DNA of 64,000 bases from Aquimarina sp. BL5 (GTDB lineage Bacteria > Bacteroidota > Bacteroidia > Flavobacteriales > Flavobacteriaceae): positions 2,999,501-3,063,500 of the forward strand of contig NZ_CP031963.1 of NCBI RefSeq assembly GCF_003443675.1. The letters are read 5' to 3'. Position 1 is the first letter of the stretch. Each line of letters starts with the position of its first letter. The notes beneath the pieces are model-generated. The model searched no databases and had not been told where the DNA came from. It saw only the letters and a list, made by a program, of their open reading frames with translations. A program made the position numbers and the translations under genes. Of the stretch, positions 28,445 through 38,030 are shown piece after piece.

Positions 28445-29191
28445 TTACCCTTTCAAACTAGCACTTAAATACTCACGATTCATACGTGCAATATTTTCTA
28501 AAGAAATTCCTTTTGGACACTCAATCTCACAAGCTCCTGTATTGGTACAATTACCAAATCCTTCTTCATCCATTTGATTTACCATAGCCATCACCCGATC
28601 CGTAGCTTCTACTTGTCCTTGTGGTAATAATGCATATTGAGATACCTTAGCAGAGGTAAACAACATTGCAGAAGCATTTTTACACGCTGCTACACAAGCA
28701 CCACAACCAATACAGGTTGCCGCAGCAAACGCATCATCTGCATTATCTTTATTAACTGGGATCGCATTGGCATCAATTGTATTACCAGAGGTATTTACAG
28801 AAATATACCCACCTGCGTGTTGAATTCTATCAAAAGCACTACGATCTACCATCAAATCCTTAACAACAGGAAATGCTTTTGCTCTAAATGGCTCTATAAA
28901 AATAGTATCTCCATCGTTAAACTTACGCATATGTAATTGACAAGTGGTTACTAACCTATCCGGTCCGTGAGGCTCTCCATTGATCTGTAAAGAACAAGAT
29001 CCACATATTCCTTCTCTACAATCATGATCAAAAACTACCGGTTCATCACCTTTGGTAATTAATTCTTCATTTAACACGTCTAACATTTCTAAAAAAGACA
29101 TGTCCCCCTCAATTCCAGATATTGGATATTCTACTATCTTTCCTTGTGACTTAGCATCACTCTGACGCCATATTTTTAATGTAAGATTCAT
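28445..29191 (-). CDS. sdhB: Succinate dehydrogenase iron-sulfur subunit
   Basis: 248 residues. The plant-type [2Fe-2S] ligands are in CREGICGSC plus Cys84 (Cys58, 63, 66, 84). The C-terminal ferredoxin-like part holds [11 protein letters not shown] (160, 163, 166, 170) and [11 protein letters not shown] (215, 221, 225) for the [4Fe-4S] and [3Fe-4S] clusters. It passes electrons from FAD in SdhA to the quinone site in the membrane subunit, in the TCA cycle and respiratory chain. Last gene of the sdhCAB operon (5 nt after sdhA), ending at a strong shared terminator. Confidence 0.97.
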   Translation of the reverse strand: MNLTLKIWRQSDAKSQGKIVEYPISGIEGDMSFLEMLDVLNEELITKGDEPVVFDHDCREGICGSCSLQINGEPHGPDRLVTTCQLHMRKFNDGDTIFIEPFRAKAFPVVKDLMVDRSAFDRIQHAGGYISVNTSGNTIDANAIPVNKDNADDAFAAATCIGCGACVAACKNASAMLFTSAKVSQYALLPQGQVEATDRVMAMVNQMDEEGFGNCTNTGACEIECPKGISLENIARMNREYLSASLKG

Positions 29192-29196
29192 AGCTT

Positions 29197-31212
29197 TTAT
29201 TTATAAGAACGTGTTTTTAATTCAATGTTTTCAAATACTAAATCTTCCTTATGAAGTACAGCATCTTTAGGCTCTCCTTTATATTCCCAAGCAGAAACAT
29301 ATTTAAAGTTTTTATCATCTCTTAGTGCTTCTCCTTTCTGTTCCCCATCTTGTTCAACAGATTCTTCTCTAAAGTGTCCTCCACAAGATTCGTTTCGATC
29401 CAAAGCATCTTTTGCAAATAGCTCTCCTAACTCAAGGAAATCTGCAACTCTTCCTGCCTTTTCCAATTCCTGATTCATGCCATTAGCATTTCCAGGAACT
29501 TTTACACTTTTCCAGAAATCTTTTCTTAAGGCAGAAATTTCATCAATTGCCTCTTTCAATTCCTTTTCATTACGAGACATTCCGCATTTGTTCCACATGA
29601 TCTTACCTAATCTTTTATGGTAATAATCAACAGAATGTTCTCCTGATCCACTCATTAATTTTTCAATCCTATCCTTTACGTGTTTTTCAGCTTCATCAAA
29701 CTCTGGTGTGTCTGTTGGTATTTTCCCAGTACGAATATCCTGAGACAAATAATCTCCGATTGTATACGGCAATACGAAGTATCCATCAGCTAAACCTTGC
29801 ATTAATGCAGAAGCTCCTAGTCTATTTGCTCCGTGATCAGAGAAATTAGCTTCTCCTGCAGCATAGCATCCTGGAACCGTAGTTTGTAAATTATAATCTA
29901 CCCAAAGACCACCCATTGTATAATGAACCGCAGGATAAATCATCATTGGTGTTTTGTATGGATTTTCATCTACAATCTTCTCATACATCTGGAATAAGTT
30001 ACCATATTTGTCCTCGATAACTTTTTCTCCAAATTCTAATATCTGTTCTGCTGTTGGGTTATGAATACCTGAAGTTAATGCTTTTTCTTTACCGTATCGC
30101 TGTATCGCCGCGGCAAAATCAAGATATACAGCCTCTCCTGTTTTATTTACTCCAAAACCTTCATCACAACGTTCTTTAGCAGCTCTTGATGCTACATCTC
30201 GAGGAACTAAATTACCAAATGCAGGATATCGTCGCTCTAAGTAATAATCTCTTTCCTCCTCGGATAATTGTGTTGGTTTTAATTTACCCGCACGTATCGC
30301 TTCTGCATCTTCTTTTCTTTTTGGAACCCAAATTCTACCATCATTTCGTAAGGATTCAGACATCAATGTCAATTTAGACTGATGATCTCCTGATACCGGA
30401 ATACACGTTGGGTGAATCTGAGTATAGCAAGGGTTTGCAAAGAAAGCTCCTCTTCTATGCGCTCTCCAAGCTGCCATTACATTACTCCCCATTGCATTCG
30501 TACTTAAGAAGAATACATTTCCATAACCTCCAGTAGCCAATACTACAGCATGCGCAGAATGACGTTCTATCTCACCAGTTACCAAATCACGTGCTATAAT
30601 TCCTCTAGCTTTTCCATCAACCTTCACTAGATCTAACATCTCATGACGATTAAAAGCTTGTATTTTCCCTCGGTTGATCTGACGATTCATGGCCGAATAT
30701 GCTCCAAGTAATAACTGCTGACCGGTTTGTCCTTTCGCATAAAAAGTACGAGAAACTAATACACCCCCAAACGATCTATTATCAAGTAATCCTCCATACT
30801 CGCGAGCAAAAGGTACTCCTTGAGCAACACACTGATCGATAATATTTCCTGAAACCTCTGCTAATCTATATACGTTTGCCTCTCTCGAACGATAATCACC
30901 TCCTTTTACAGTATCATAAAAAAGACGGTAGTTAGAATCTCCATCTCCCTGATAATTTTTTGCTGCATTAATTCCTCCTTGTGCTGCAATAGAGTGCGCA
31001 CGACGAGGAGAATCCTGATAACAGAATGTTTTTACATTATATCCTAGTTCTGCTAGCGTAGCAGCAGCACTTCCTCCTGCCAATCCAGTTCCCACAACGA
31101 TAACATCTATATTACGCTTGTTGGCCGGATTCACCAGGTTAATTGTGTTTTTATGTTTTGTCCACTTATCTGCCAGTGGACCTTCTGGTATTTTAGAGTC
31201 TAAAATTGACAT
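29197..31212 (-). CDS. sdhA: Succinate dehydrogenase flavoprotein subunit
   Basis: 671 residues. Dinucleotide-binding [20 protein letters not shown], the covalent-FAD histidine in [11 protein letters not shown] (His73), substrate-site HPTCIP and active-site region [18 protein letters not shown]. The size (over 600) and the three-gene set place it in the B-type SDH/fumarate reductase group of Bacteroidota and Epsilonproteobacteria. It oxidises succinate to fumarate on the cytoplasmic face of the inner membrane. It lies between sdhC (10 nt upstream) and sdhB. Confidence 0.97.
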   Translation of the reverse strand: MSILDSKIPEGPLADKWTKHKNTINLVNPANKRNIDVIVVGTGLAGGSAAATLAELGYNVKTFCYQDSPRRAHSIAAQGGINAAKNYQGDGDSNYRLFYDTVKGGDYRSREANVYRLAEVSGNIIDQCVAQGVPFAREYGGLLDNRSFGGVLVSRTFYAKGQTGQQLLLGAYSAMNRQINRGKIQAFNRHEMLDLVKVDGKARGIIARDLVTGEIERHSAHAVVLATGGYGNVFFLSTNAMGSNVMAAWRAHRRGAFFANPCYTQIHPTCIPVSGDHQSKLTLMSESLRNDGRIWVPKRKEDAEAIRAGKLKPTQLSEEERDYYLERRYPAFGNLVPRDVASRAAKERCDEGFGVNKTGEAVYLDFAAAIQRYGKEKALTSGIHNPTAEQILEFGEKVIEDKYGNLFQMYEKIVDENPYKTPMMIYPAVHYTMGGLWVDYNLQTTVPGCYAAGEANFSDHGANRLGASALMQGLADGYFVLPYTIGDYLSQDIRTGKIPTDTPEFDEAEKHVKDRIEKLMSGSGEHSVDYYHKRLGKIMWNKCGMSRNEKELKEAIDEISALRKDFWKSVKVPGNANGMNQELEKAGRVADFLELGELFAKDALDRNESCGGHFREESVEQDGEQKGEALRDDKNFKYVSAWEYKGEPKDAVLHKEDLVFENIELKTRSYK

Positions 31213-31222
31213 AATAGTGGTT

Positions 31223-31888
31223 TTAATGATTATGATTAAAATGAAGTACTAAGGATATAATTATAAATCCTAAAGGAATTACAATAGCAAACACCTTAGC
31301 AAACTTAGTCGCTCCAACAGAAAATTTATTGTTGAAACCAACAGATTGAAACGATGATGCAAATCCATGCCACAGGTGCAATGCTAAGAAAACAAAAGAC
31401 AATACATATAATCCAGTACGTACCGGACTTACAAATTTCTCCGTCAATTCGTGATAGTAACGCGATGGGTCTTCTGGTGCGAACTCTATATATTTATGTA
31501 CTATTTCCGGAATCCAGAAATCATAAAAATGTAATCCTAAAAATGCTAAAATCACCAATCCAGAAAGAATCATGTTTCTGGACATCCAGGAAGCACCTGC
31601 CCCTCCGTTATATTTAGCATATTTAACTGCTCTTGCGTTTCTGTTTTTTATTTCCAAAACAAATCCCATAATAAAATGGAAAACTACTCCAAAAATCAGT
31701 ACTGGTTGCAATGCAAACTGAACTACCGGATTTGTACCCATAAAATGCGATAATTCGTTAAAAGTATCAGGGCTAAAAACAGAAGTAAAATTGATGGTAA
31801 AATGCTGTAATAAGAAAAATACTAAGAAAAGTCCCGAAAGTGCCATCGCAACCTTTCTAGCTATTGAAGATTTTATCAATCCACTCAT
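31223..31888 (-). CDS. sdhC: Succinate dehydrogenase cytochrome b subunit (B-type)
   Basis: 221 residues with five hydrophobic helices, as in single-polypeptide, di-heme B-type anchors; no SdhD gene follows. Candidate heme-ligand histidines lie in helices ([52 protein letters not shown]). It anchors SdhA/SdhB and transfers electrons to menaquinone. First gene of the operon, with a good promoter candidate 29 nt upstream. Confidence 0.95.
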   Translation of the reverse strand: MSGLIKSSIARKVAMALSGLFLVFFLLQHFTINFTSVFSPDTFNELSHFMGTNPVVQFALQPVLIFGVVFHFIMGFVLEIKNRNARAVKYAKYNGGAGASWMSRNMILSGLVILAFLGLHFYDFWIPEIVHKYIEFAPEDPSRYYHELTEKFVSPVRTGLYVLSFVFLALHLWHGFASSFQSVGFNNKFSVGATKFAKVFAIVIPLGFIIISLVLHFNHNH

Positions 31889-31916
31889 TATAAAGAATGT
31901 TTAAAAATTTGATTAG

Positions 31917-31948
31917 CAAAAATAAGCTTCAAACTTGTTTTTAACAAG
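31917..31948 (-). promoter_or_regulatory. Putative sdhCAB promoter with overlapping inverted repeat
   Basis: On the minus strand, TATTTTTG (31924-31917) fits the -7 consensus and a TTG (31947-31945) lies about 20 nt upstream as -33. The -33 sits in a short inverted repeat CTTGTT...AACAAG (31934-31948), a possible operator. The 383-bp gap 31889-32271 otherwise shows only the divergent promoter of the TPR regulator. Confidence 0.5.
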
Positions 31949-32229
31949 ATTTTGAACCAGTAATACAGTATTTATAATGAATTAAAATAGATTATAAATT
32001 TTGTTTAGCTTTCATTACGAAATCGTTTGAAATATAGCGCTAACTTTGAACAAAAAGTAATTAGCTTCATAACTAAAATGTTAATTTTATGTCATAAATC
32101 ATAATGGGATTCAGGCTTGCAACTATTACGTTTACATCATCAAACTGATATTTCAAAACTAATATTGCAAAAAGATGTCATAAAGCTGTTAGTTATCGTC
32201 TCTTCAAAATATTAAAAAACGAAAAACAC

Positions 32230-32237
32230 TACTTTTG
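32230..32237 (+). promoter_or_regulatory. Putative -7 element TACTTTTG of the TPR-HTH gene
   Basis: Perfect TAnnTTTG match 34 nt before the GTG start at 32272; no obvious -33. Confidence 0.4.
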
Positions 32238-32271
32238 AAAAACAATCAAACTTTTAACACATTACTTTTAG

Positions 32272-33966
32272 GTGAAACAGTTCTTATTAAAATTTATTCT
32301 TTTAACACCTTTATTCCTTTTAGGAAATACACTAACAAATGCAAATCAATCTAACACACAAGATAGCTTAGCAACCAAATCTCCTCAAGAATTAATAGAG
32401 CATCTAATACAATCCTCTAATTCTAAACAAAGTAAACCTTATGAAGTTGCTCTTTCCAATCTTTTTAATGACAATTCGATTTTAGCAGAGCACTATTATA
32501 GTGTTTCTGATACTTTTTATGAAAAAGGAAAATACGATCGCAGTATATACTATTTAGACAAAGCAATCAAATCAGTTAAAGGTGTTAAAAATGATTCTCT
32601 TTTATGCAAATATTTTATCGCATCCGGCAATTCATATTTAAAGGATTGGAAAAACCAAGAATCTCTGGATTATTATAACAAAGCCTTAAATATTGCTCAA
32701 AGTAATGGGTATATTAGAAATGAATTTATTACTAATTCTAGCATATCCATTATTCTAAGAAGAATGGGGCAGCTTGATAAAGCCCTTAAAGTTTGTAAAA
32801 ACTCATTAAAACTTACAGAAAACTCAATTGATAAAAATACCGAAAATCACGTCAGGCTTATTAATATTATAAGTGAAATTTACTTAGATCAAAAAAAATA
32901 CGATTCAGCTAATCATTATGCAGACATCGGTTTAATTATGAGCAAATCATTAGATTTTTCTATTGGATCCATTGATTTATATACAAAAAAAGGGGTTGTG
33001 TATTCCCATAAAAATGACAATCAGAAAGCATTGCTATACTTTCATAAAGCTGAAGAGATCCTCATTGACAAGAAAATTACTCAAAAAAAATCGATTTTAA
33101 ACATTAATTACTTTCTAGCAAATCATTTTTATGAGGAAAAAAAATATAACAAGGCAATTTCTTATCTAAACAACACTATCCCCATCTTAGAGGAAAAAGA
33201 TGCTCGAAATAGTAGAGTACTTGATACATACATTTTATTAGCAAATTGTTATTCTAAAATCGGTAAAACCAATGAAGCTATGCATTGGCTCCAAAAGCTC
33301 ATAAAATTAAAAGATCAATTTGAAGATGCTAAACATAAAACGATTACTAAATTACATAAACAAGAGATTCATGAATTAGAAAATCGAATGGAAATAATTA
33401 CAAATGAAGAAATGAAAGAAGAACGTTATAAAGAATATACATTCTTCTTGCTATTATCCGTTTGTATTATCTTAATTTTTATTGTTTTTAAATATTTCAA
33501 AAAACAAAAAACAAACAATGCACGATTTAATGAATTATTAGGAAAGATAAACTCACTAGAACCCAAAGAAAAGAACCTCGTACAAGCAGTAATAATTAAT
33601 GATAAAAAAGTTAATGCTGTACTAGATGGATTGGAAAAACTGGAAAATCAGGAATATTTCTTAAATACTGATTGCGATCTTAGATCCCTGTCTAAAAAAG
33701 TAAAAACGAATACAACCTATTTGTCTAAAATTATTAAAACACATAAGGCAGCTAGTTTTAACGATTATATTAACGACCTAAGAATCGAATATGCGTTAAA
33801 ACGATTAAAAAATGATAAAAAATTTAGATCTTTTTCTGTTAAATCAATTGCCTTAGAAATTGGATATAAAACCGACAATTCTTTTACAAAGCACTTCAAA
33901 TCAAAGACTGGATTAAACCCATCTTACTATATCAAAAAAATAAATAATCAATATTACAACTCCTAA
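32272..33966 (+). CDS. TPR sensor with membrane segment and C-terminal AraC-type HTH
   Basis: 564 residues from a GTG; no in-frame ATG precedes the signal-like N-terminus (KQFLLKFILLTPLFLLGNTL). Residues ~30-370 contain tandem TPRs (YDRSIYYLDKAIK, NQESLDYYNKALNIAQ, NQKALLYFHKAEEIL, YNKAISYLNNTIPILEEK). A membrane helix follows (FFLLLSVCIILIFIVFKYF, ~390-408), then a cytoplasmic linker and an AraC-family DNA-binding domain (LRSLSKKVKTNTTYLSKII, FNDYINDLRIEYAL, SIALEIGYKTDNSFTKHFK). This one-piece periplasm-to-DNA regulator type is frequent in Flavobacteriia. It directly precedes two leader-peptide genes, which makes them candidate targets. Confidence 0.88.
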   Translation: MKQFLLKFILLTPLFLLGNTLTNANQSNTQDSLATKSPQELIEHLIQSSNSKQSKPYEVALSNLFNDNSILAEHYYSVSDTFYEKGKYDRSIYYLDKAIKSVKGVKNDSLLCKYFIASGNSYLKDWKNQESLDYYNKALNIAQSNGYIRNEFITNSSISIILRRMGQLDKALKVCKNSLKLTENSIDKNTENHVRLINIISEIYLDQKKYDSANHYADIGLIMSKSLDFSIGSIDLYTKKGVVYSHKNDNQKALLYFHKAEEILIDKKITQKKSILNINYFLANHFYEEKKYNKAISYLNNTIPILEEKDARNSRVLDTYILLANCYSKIGKTNEAMHWLQKLIKLKDQFEDAKHKTITKLHKQEIHELENRMEIITNEEMKEERYKEYTFFLLLSVCIILIFIVFKYFKKQKTNNARFNELLGKINSLEPKEKNLVQAVIINDKKVNAVLDGLEKLENQEYFLNTDCDLRSLSKKVKTNTTYLSKIIKTHKAASFNDYINDLRIEYALKRLKNDKKFRSFSVKSIALEIGYKTDNSFTKHFKSKTGLNPSYYIKKINNQYYNS

Positions 33967-34148
33967 AATCTCATAGCATTAAGCGAATTTTTCCAAAAGA
34001 TAAAAATATGGTTACTTAGTCCATATTTCTCACCTTAATTTCTTTAAAATACGGTTACCTATTTATGAATTTCCGGGTATAAAAAGTACCTTGAAATCAT
34101 ATTCGTTGGAGTGTGTATAAATAAAACTCATTTAAAAACATTAAGATT

Positions 34149-34307
34149 ATGAAAACAAAACAAAAAAACACTATTGCCTTAAAAAAGCTTACTATAGCTA
34201 AGATTAATCACGATACAATGATAAAAATAAAAGGTGGAGAATGTGATCCTACAAAGCCTGATACCGGAAGCCATTTGACTCACTGTAATTGCAATGATGT
34301 ATATTAA
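34149..34307 (+). CDS. Double-glycine leader peptide, candidate RiPP/lanthipeptide-type precursor
   Basis: 52 codons from ATG 34149 to TAA 34305-34307. The N-terminal 30 residues look like the Bacteroidota natural-product leader: Lys-rich start, IALKKLTIAKINHDTMIKIK and then GG at 29-30. The 22-residue core starts ECDPTKPDTG and ends THCNCNDVY, with three Cys (32, 46, 48) and several Thr/Ser, compatible with lanthionine-type or disulfide cross-links. Export and cleavage would need a C39-peptidase ABC transporter; none is in this window, nor is a LanB/LanC or radical-SAM enzyme. A strong terminator follows, so it is a separate unit from the second peptide. Confidence 0.72.
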   Translation: MKTKQKNTIALKKLTIAKINHDTMIKIKGGECDPTKPDTGSHLTHCNCNDVY

Positions 34308-34336
34308 AATCAAACCTCTTAATTAACTGTTATTTT

Positions 34337-34377
34337 ACATCCGTATTTTTCGCAAAATACGGATGTTTCATTTTTTT
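34337..34377 (+). terminator. Rho-independent terminator after first leader peptide
   Basis: A 13-bp perfect stem ACATCCGTATTTT / AAAATACGGATGT with a short loop, then TTCA and a run of seven Ts, 29 nt after the stop. Confidence 0.9.
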
Positions 34378-34502
34378 ACACCTTCATTTCGATATAACTT
34401 GAGTTGAAAATCAGTGTATGATGAGTACTTGATTTTAACAAGGGTAAACCGAAAACCTTTTTATAGAGTAGGTAGAACATCAATAGTTTAAAAAACAAAA
34501 TT

Positions 34503-34682
34503 ATGTTATCAAAAATTCTAAAATTAAAAGACGTTGCCAAATTGGACAAAACAGAACAGTTATCTATCAACGGAGGCTATTATTGCAGAACAAATCTACG
34601 TTGCGAAACATCACAAGATTGTTGGGAAGTAACAGGTGATTTTTCGGATAGATGTAACCAAGGTTATTGCCATATATTTTAG
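34503..34682 (+). CDS. Double-glycine leader, cysteine-rich secreted peptide precursor
   Basis: 59 residues from ATG 34503 to TAG 34680-34682. Leader MLSKILKLKDVAKLDKTEQ then LSINGG (GG at 24-25) matches the frequent flavobacterial pattern ending in an INGG cleavage site. The core of 34 residues is rich in aromatics and has five Cys (28, 34, 40, 51, 56) in the order CRTNLRC, QDCW, RCNQGYC, which looks like a small disulfide-bonded (knottin-like) peptide or bacteriocin. The function is unknown. Its own terminator follows 24 nt later. Start chosen because the leader motif begins there. Confidence 0.72.
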   Translation: MLSKILKLKDVAKLDKTEQLSINGGYYCRTNLRCETSQDCWEVTGDFSDRCNQGYCHIF

Positions 34683-34706
34683 ATATTAATTTAATTTGTC
34701 ATCAGT

Positions 34707-34733
34707 AAACCCTGATATTTTCAGGGTTTTTTT
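34707..34733 (+). terminator. Rho-independent terminator after second leader peptide
   Basis: Stem AAACCCTGA / TCAGGGTTT with a 5-nt loop and a following T run. Confidence 0.9.
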
Positions 34734-34761
34734 ATACCTTCTCTTTTTTTGATGTATAACT

Positions 34762-35907
34762 ATGAGGAATATCCACACAAAATTGCCCAACGTATCCACA
34801 ACAATTTTTACTGTAATGAGTAAAATGGCAAATGATTATAAAGCTATTAATCTCTCTCAAGGATTTCCAAATTTTAAAACTGACAAAAAATTAATTGATT
34901 TAGTAACCATTGGCATGCAGAAAGGACATAATCAATATGCGCCTATGCCTGGTTTATTATCTTTAAGAAAGGTGATTGTAGAAAAAACGAATGCTCTTTA
35001 CAACAGTGATTACCATCCCGAAACCGACATAACGATTACTTCTGGCGCTACACAGGCTATTTTTACGATTATTTCAGCATTTATTCATCCTGGAGATGAA
35101 GTGATCATTTTTAAACCCGCCTATGATTCTTATGAACCTTCTATAGAATTATTTGGAGGAACGATCATTCCAATTCAACTATCAGCACCTAGTTTTACTA
35201 TTGATTGGAAAGAAGTTGCGAGTAAAATTACTTCCAAAACAAAAATGATTATCATCAACACTCCTCATAACCCATCCGGAACTGTTTTATCAAAAAACGA
35301 TATGCTCCAGCTAGAAGCTTTATTAAAGAATACAGATATCATTTTATTAAGTGACGAAGTCTATGAACATATTATTTTTGATGGTCAGGAACATCAGAGT
35401 ATTGCTAGGTTTCCCGGATTGGCAGAAAGAGCTTTTATTACTGCTTCTTTTGGTAAAACGTTTCATACTACTGGCTGGAAAATGGGATATTGTATTGCAC
35501 CTAAAGATCTGATGACTGAATTTAGGAAAGTGCATCAGTTTAATGTATTCTGTAGTAATCATCCTGTGCAACATGCATTGGCAGCGTATCTAAAAACACC
35601 TGAACATTATTTATCCCTACCCAATTTTTATCAAGAAAAAAGAGATGTATTCTTATCATTAATCAAAGATTCCAAATTTTCATACATTCCTGCAGCGGGA
35701 ACTTATTTCCAATTATTAGATTATACAGCTATTACTGACGAAAGTGATGTGGCGTTCGCCGAAAGACTAACAAAAGAACACAAAATTGCTTCTATTCCAG
35801 TTTCGGTATTTAATCTTAATCAACAAGATGATAAAGTGCTACGATTTTGTTTTGCTAAAACAGAAGACACCTTGAAAAGAGCTGCGGAAATTTTATGTAA
35901 CATATAA
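34762..35907 (+). CDS. Methionine/aromatic aminotransferase (class I/II, YbdL-like)
   Basis: 381 residues. PLP-dependent fold-type I signatures: LSQGFPNF near the N-terminus, SGATQAI, NTPHNPSGTV (Asn170), LSDEVYEHI (Asp198, Tyr201) and ASFGKTFHTTGWKMGY with the PLP lysine Lys232. The SQGFPNF and FHTTGWK forms are those of YbdL-type methionine aminotransferases and kynurenine-oxoglutarate transaminases. It likely transaminates methionine and aromatic amino acids, for example at the end of methionine salvage. Cytoplasmic. It starts 29 nt after the terminator of the second peptide gene, so it is probably not part of a peptide biosynthesis operon. Confidence 0.92.
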   Translation: MRNIHTKLPNVSTTIFTVMSKMANDYKAINLSQGFPNFKTDKKLIDLVTIGMQKGHNQYAPMPGLLSLRKVIVEKTNALYNSDYHPETDITITSGATQAIFTIISAFIHPGDEVIIFKPAYDSYEPSIELFGGTIIPIQLSAPSFTIDWKEVASKITSKTKMIIINTPHNPSGTVLSKNDMLQLEALLKNTDIILLSDEVYEHIIFDGQEHQSIARFPGLAERAFITASFGKTFHTTGWKMGYCIAPKDLMTEFRKVHQFNVFCSNHPVQHALAAYLKTPEHYLSLPNFYQEKRDVFLSLIKDSKFSYIPAAGTYFQLLDYTAITDESDVAFAERLTKEHKIASIPVSVFNLNQQDDKVLRFCFAKTEDTLKRAAEILCNI

Positions 35908-35913
35908 ATAATC

Positions 35914-36663
35914 TTATCGATTTCCCTTCAGCGCATTATAGTTTATCAAAACAACCTCAACCTTTTCGTCATTAAGAATCTCCTTTGTGATAAAAAAATC
36001 TATATTAATAAAAGGAACCAGTATCCAAATATATTTTCTGCGATTCGGGAAATGTTCTTTTATGATATGATAATCGCGATGATTCGTAGAAATTCCAATA
36101 CTGGGTTGCTCGCTTAGAATCATTTCTATCTTTCGTATCACAACTTGTAACTTCTCTTCGTCTCTTTTTCTTAAATCATATGGCAAATAATAACTAGTTC
36201 TAAATCCTTCTTTGGTAAATATTGGTAATGCATCCGCATAACGTGTTTCGATTAAAATATTCTTCAAGGGATGATTTCTTTTCCTGAAAATCCGAAGTAA
36301 TTTATCTAATATATTGCCGGCTGTATCCTTATTCAAGTTTTTGATATCTAACCACAACAATGGATGTTGCGTTTTATCCAAAGTGTTAAGGTACTCTTCG
36401 AATTTTAGACCTACCGACTCCGAAGTTAAATGATTTACATCAAAAAAATCTCCTTCTACATCATATATCAAGTCTAATTCCACTCCATCAAAATATTGTA
36501 ATGCCGAATCAAGTTTTTCGGCACTATTGGCTCTATGAGCCCATATTTTATAATAATGGCCAAGAAATTCTAATTTATATGGACTTAGATGATACAAAAA
36601 CGAAAGTATCAATGAAACAACTGTAATCGCAACCTTAAATTTAGTCTTTTTACTCATAATCAT
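35914..36663 (-). CDS. Membrane-anchored GDPD-like (FAM151/menorin-like) TIM-barrel protein
   Basis: 249 residues. After a short basic start comes one membrane helix (KVAITVVSLILSFLYHL), then a PLC-like/GDPD-like barrel: IWAHRANSAEKLDSALQYF, GVELDLIYDVEG, DVNHL and LLWLDIKNL. This follows the order of glycerophosphodiester phosphodiesterases (HR, then E-D, then H), but the canonical HRG...EN spacing is altered. FAM151-like proteins share such features. I infer a phosphodiesterase fold facing the periplasm; activity is uncertain. It is convergent with the aminotransferase gene (6 nt) and has dinB upstream, transcribed in the same direction. Confidence 0.7.
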   Translation of the reverse strand: MIMSKKTKFKVAITVVSLILSFLYHLSPYKLEFLGHYYKIWAHRANSAEKLDSALQYFDGVELDLIYDVEGDFFDVNHLTSESVGLKFEEYLNTLDKTQHPLLWLDIKNLNKDTAGNILDKLLRIFRKRNHPLKNILIETRYADALPIFTKEGFRTSYYLPYDLRKRDEEKLQVVIRKIEMILSEQPSIGISTNHRDYHIIKEHFPNRRKYIWILVPFINIDFFITKEILNDEKVEVVLINYNALKGNR

Positions 36664-36717
36664 GATATGTGCAAATTACAGTTTAATTAGAAACTCTTAC
36701 TCATCTAATTATGGTTT

Positions 36718-37815
36718 TTAAAAATCAAATCTTAATTGAATGATCTCCACTTCTTCTTTCTCTATTTTCTTTTGATCTTTCTTCGTTGTATTTAAGTTAG
36801 AAAGTGAAATTCCTAACAATCGCACTGAGTTCTTCATTTCTGATTGATATAAAAGCTCCTTTGCTGTTTCCAAAAGTATATCAGCATCACTTACAAAGTA
36901 AGGTAATGTCTTACTTCTAGTTTGAAGAGTGAAATCACTATACTTAATCTTTAGCGTCAATGTTCTTCCTGCTACTTTGCTTCTTTTTAAACGCTTTTGT
37001 AATTCCTCTGCAATATTTTCTAGTCGCTCCAACATATATATTTCAGAAGAAATATTCTCGCTAAAAGTTCTTTCTGCAGCAAGAGATTTTCGTTCTCGAT
37101 TTGGTTTCACTTCGCTTAAATGAATACCTCTAACAATATTATAATAATGCCCTCCAGATTTGCCAAAATGTTGGATTAGGAACTCTTCCGATTTCGTTTT
37201 TAAGTCCTTTCCGGTATAAATACCTAATTGATACATTTTAGCTTGTGTCACTTTTCCTACCCCGTAGAATTTTTTAACATCCAGATCTTCTAAGAATTCG
37301 ATTACTTCTTCTGGATTTACAGTTTTCTGACCATTAGGCTTGTTATAATCGCTAGCAACTTTAGCAATAAATTTATTAATAGATATTCCCGCCGAAGCAG
37401 TCAACCCAACTTCATCAAAAATTCGTTGTCTGATTTCCTGAGCGATCAAAGATGCACTAGGGTTTCCTTTTTTATTTTCGGTTACATCCAGATATGCCTC
37501 ATCGAGTGATAAAGGTTCTACCAGATCTGTATAGTCAAAAAATATTTTACGGATTTGTTTGGAAATCTCTTGATAGCGATCAAATCTTGGTCTCACAAAG
37601 AGTAAATCAGGACATAACTTCCTAGCTGTAAACCCAGGCATTGCAGAACGAACACCAAATTTACGTGCTTCGTAGCTCGCAGCACTAACCACTCCACGCT
37701 TTCCTCCTCCACCTACCGCCAGAGGTTTTCCCTTAAGCTCTGGATTGTCCATTTGCTCCACAGACGCATAAAATGCGTCCATATCTACGTGTATGATTTT
37801 TCTCTGACTTTTCAT
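36718..37815 (-). CDS. dinB: DNA polymerase IV (Y-family)
   Basis: 365 residues. Catalytic acids lie in VDMDAFYASVEQ (Asp11) and SLDEAYLDVT (Asp105, Glu106). Fingers motif SYEARKFGVRSAMP, the helix-hairpin-helix VKKFYGVGKVTQAKMYQLGI and the little-finger domain follow. The last residues QLRFDF look like the beta-clamp binding peptide. It performs error-prone translesion synthesis opposite damaged bases. The promoter candidate is immediately upstream; I did not find a recognisable LexA box, so SOS control is not shown. Confidence 0.96.
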   Translation of the reverse strand: MKSQRKIIHVDMDAFYASVEQMDNPELKGKPLAVGGGGKRGVVSAASYEARKFGVRSAMPGFTARKLCPDLLFVRPRFDRYQEISKQIRKIFFDYTDLVEPLSLDEAYLDVTENKKGNPSASLIAQEIRQRIFDEVGLTASAGISINKFIAKVASDYNKPNGQKTVNPEEVIEFLEDLDVKKFYGVGKVTQAKMYQLGIYTGKDLKTKSEEFLIQHFGKSGGHYYNIVRGIHLSEVKPNRERKSLAAERTFSENISSEIYMLERLENIAEELQKRLKRSKVAGRTLTLKIKYSDFTLQTRSKTLPYFVSDADILLETAKELLYQSEMKNSVRLLGISLSNLNTTKKDQKKIEKEEVEIIQLRFDF

Positions 37816-37828
37816 TCTTTGTCTCTTA

Positions 37829-37857
37829 CAAAAATAGTGGATATAAACTATTCAAAG
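37829..37857 (-). promoter_or_regulatory. Putative dinB promoter
   Basis: On the minus strand CTTTG (37857-37853) and TATTTTTG (37836-37829) with a 16-nt spacer, close to the flavobacterial -33/-7 consensus. The ATG follows 13 nt later. Confidence 0.45.
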
Positions 37858-37915
37858 GAACTCATAATAGATCAACTTTAAATCGTTGTAACCAAACTCA
37901 TATAAGTAAATATTC

Positions 37916-37955
37916 AAGTATTAAATACTTCTAAAAAATGATATTCTTATATTTG
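37916..37955 (+). promoter_or_regulatory. Putative promoter of lipoprotein gene with palindrome
   Basis: TATATTTG at 37948-37955 matches the -7 consensus. A 15-nt palindrome AAGTATTAAATACTT (37916-37930) covers the -33 region and may be an operator. The start codon is 75 nt downstream. Confidence 0.35.
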
Positions 37956-38030
37956 TAAGGATTTTATCAGATAAAAATAATATCTTGCTTTATTGATCCC
38001 AATCAATTTGAACTTAATTATATTTAAAAA

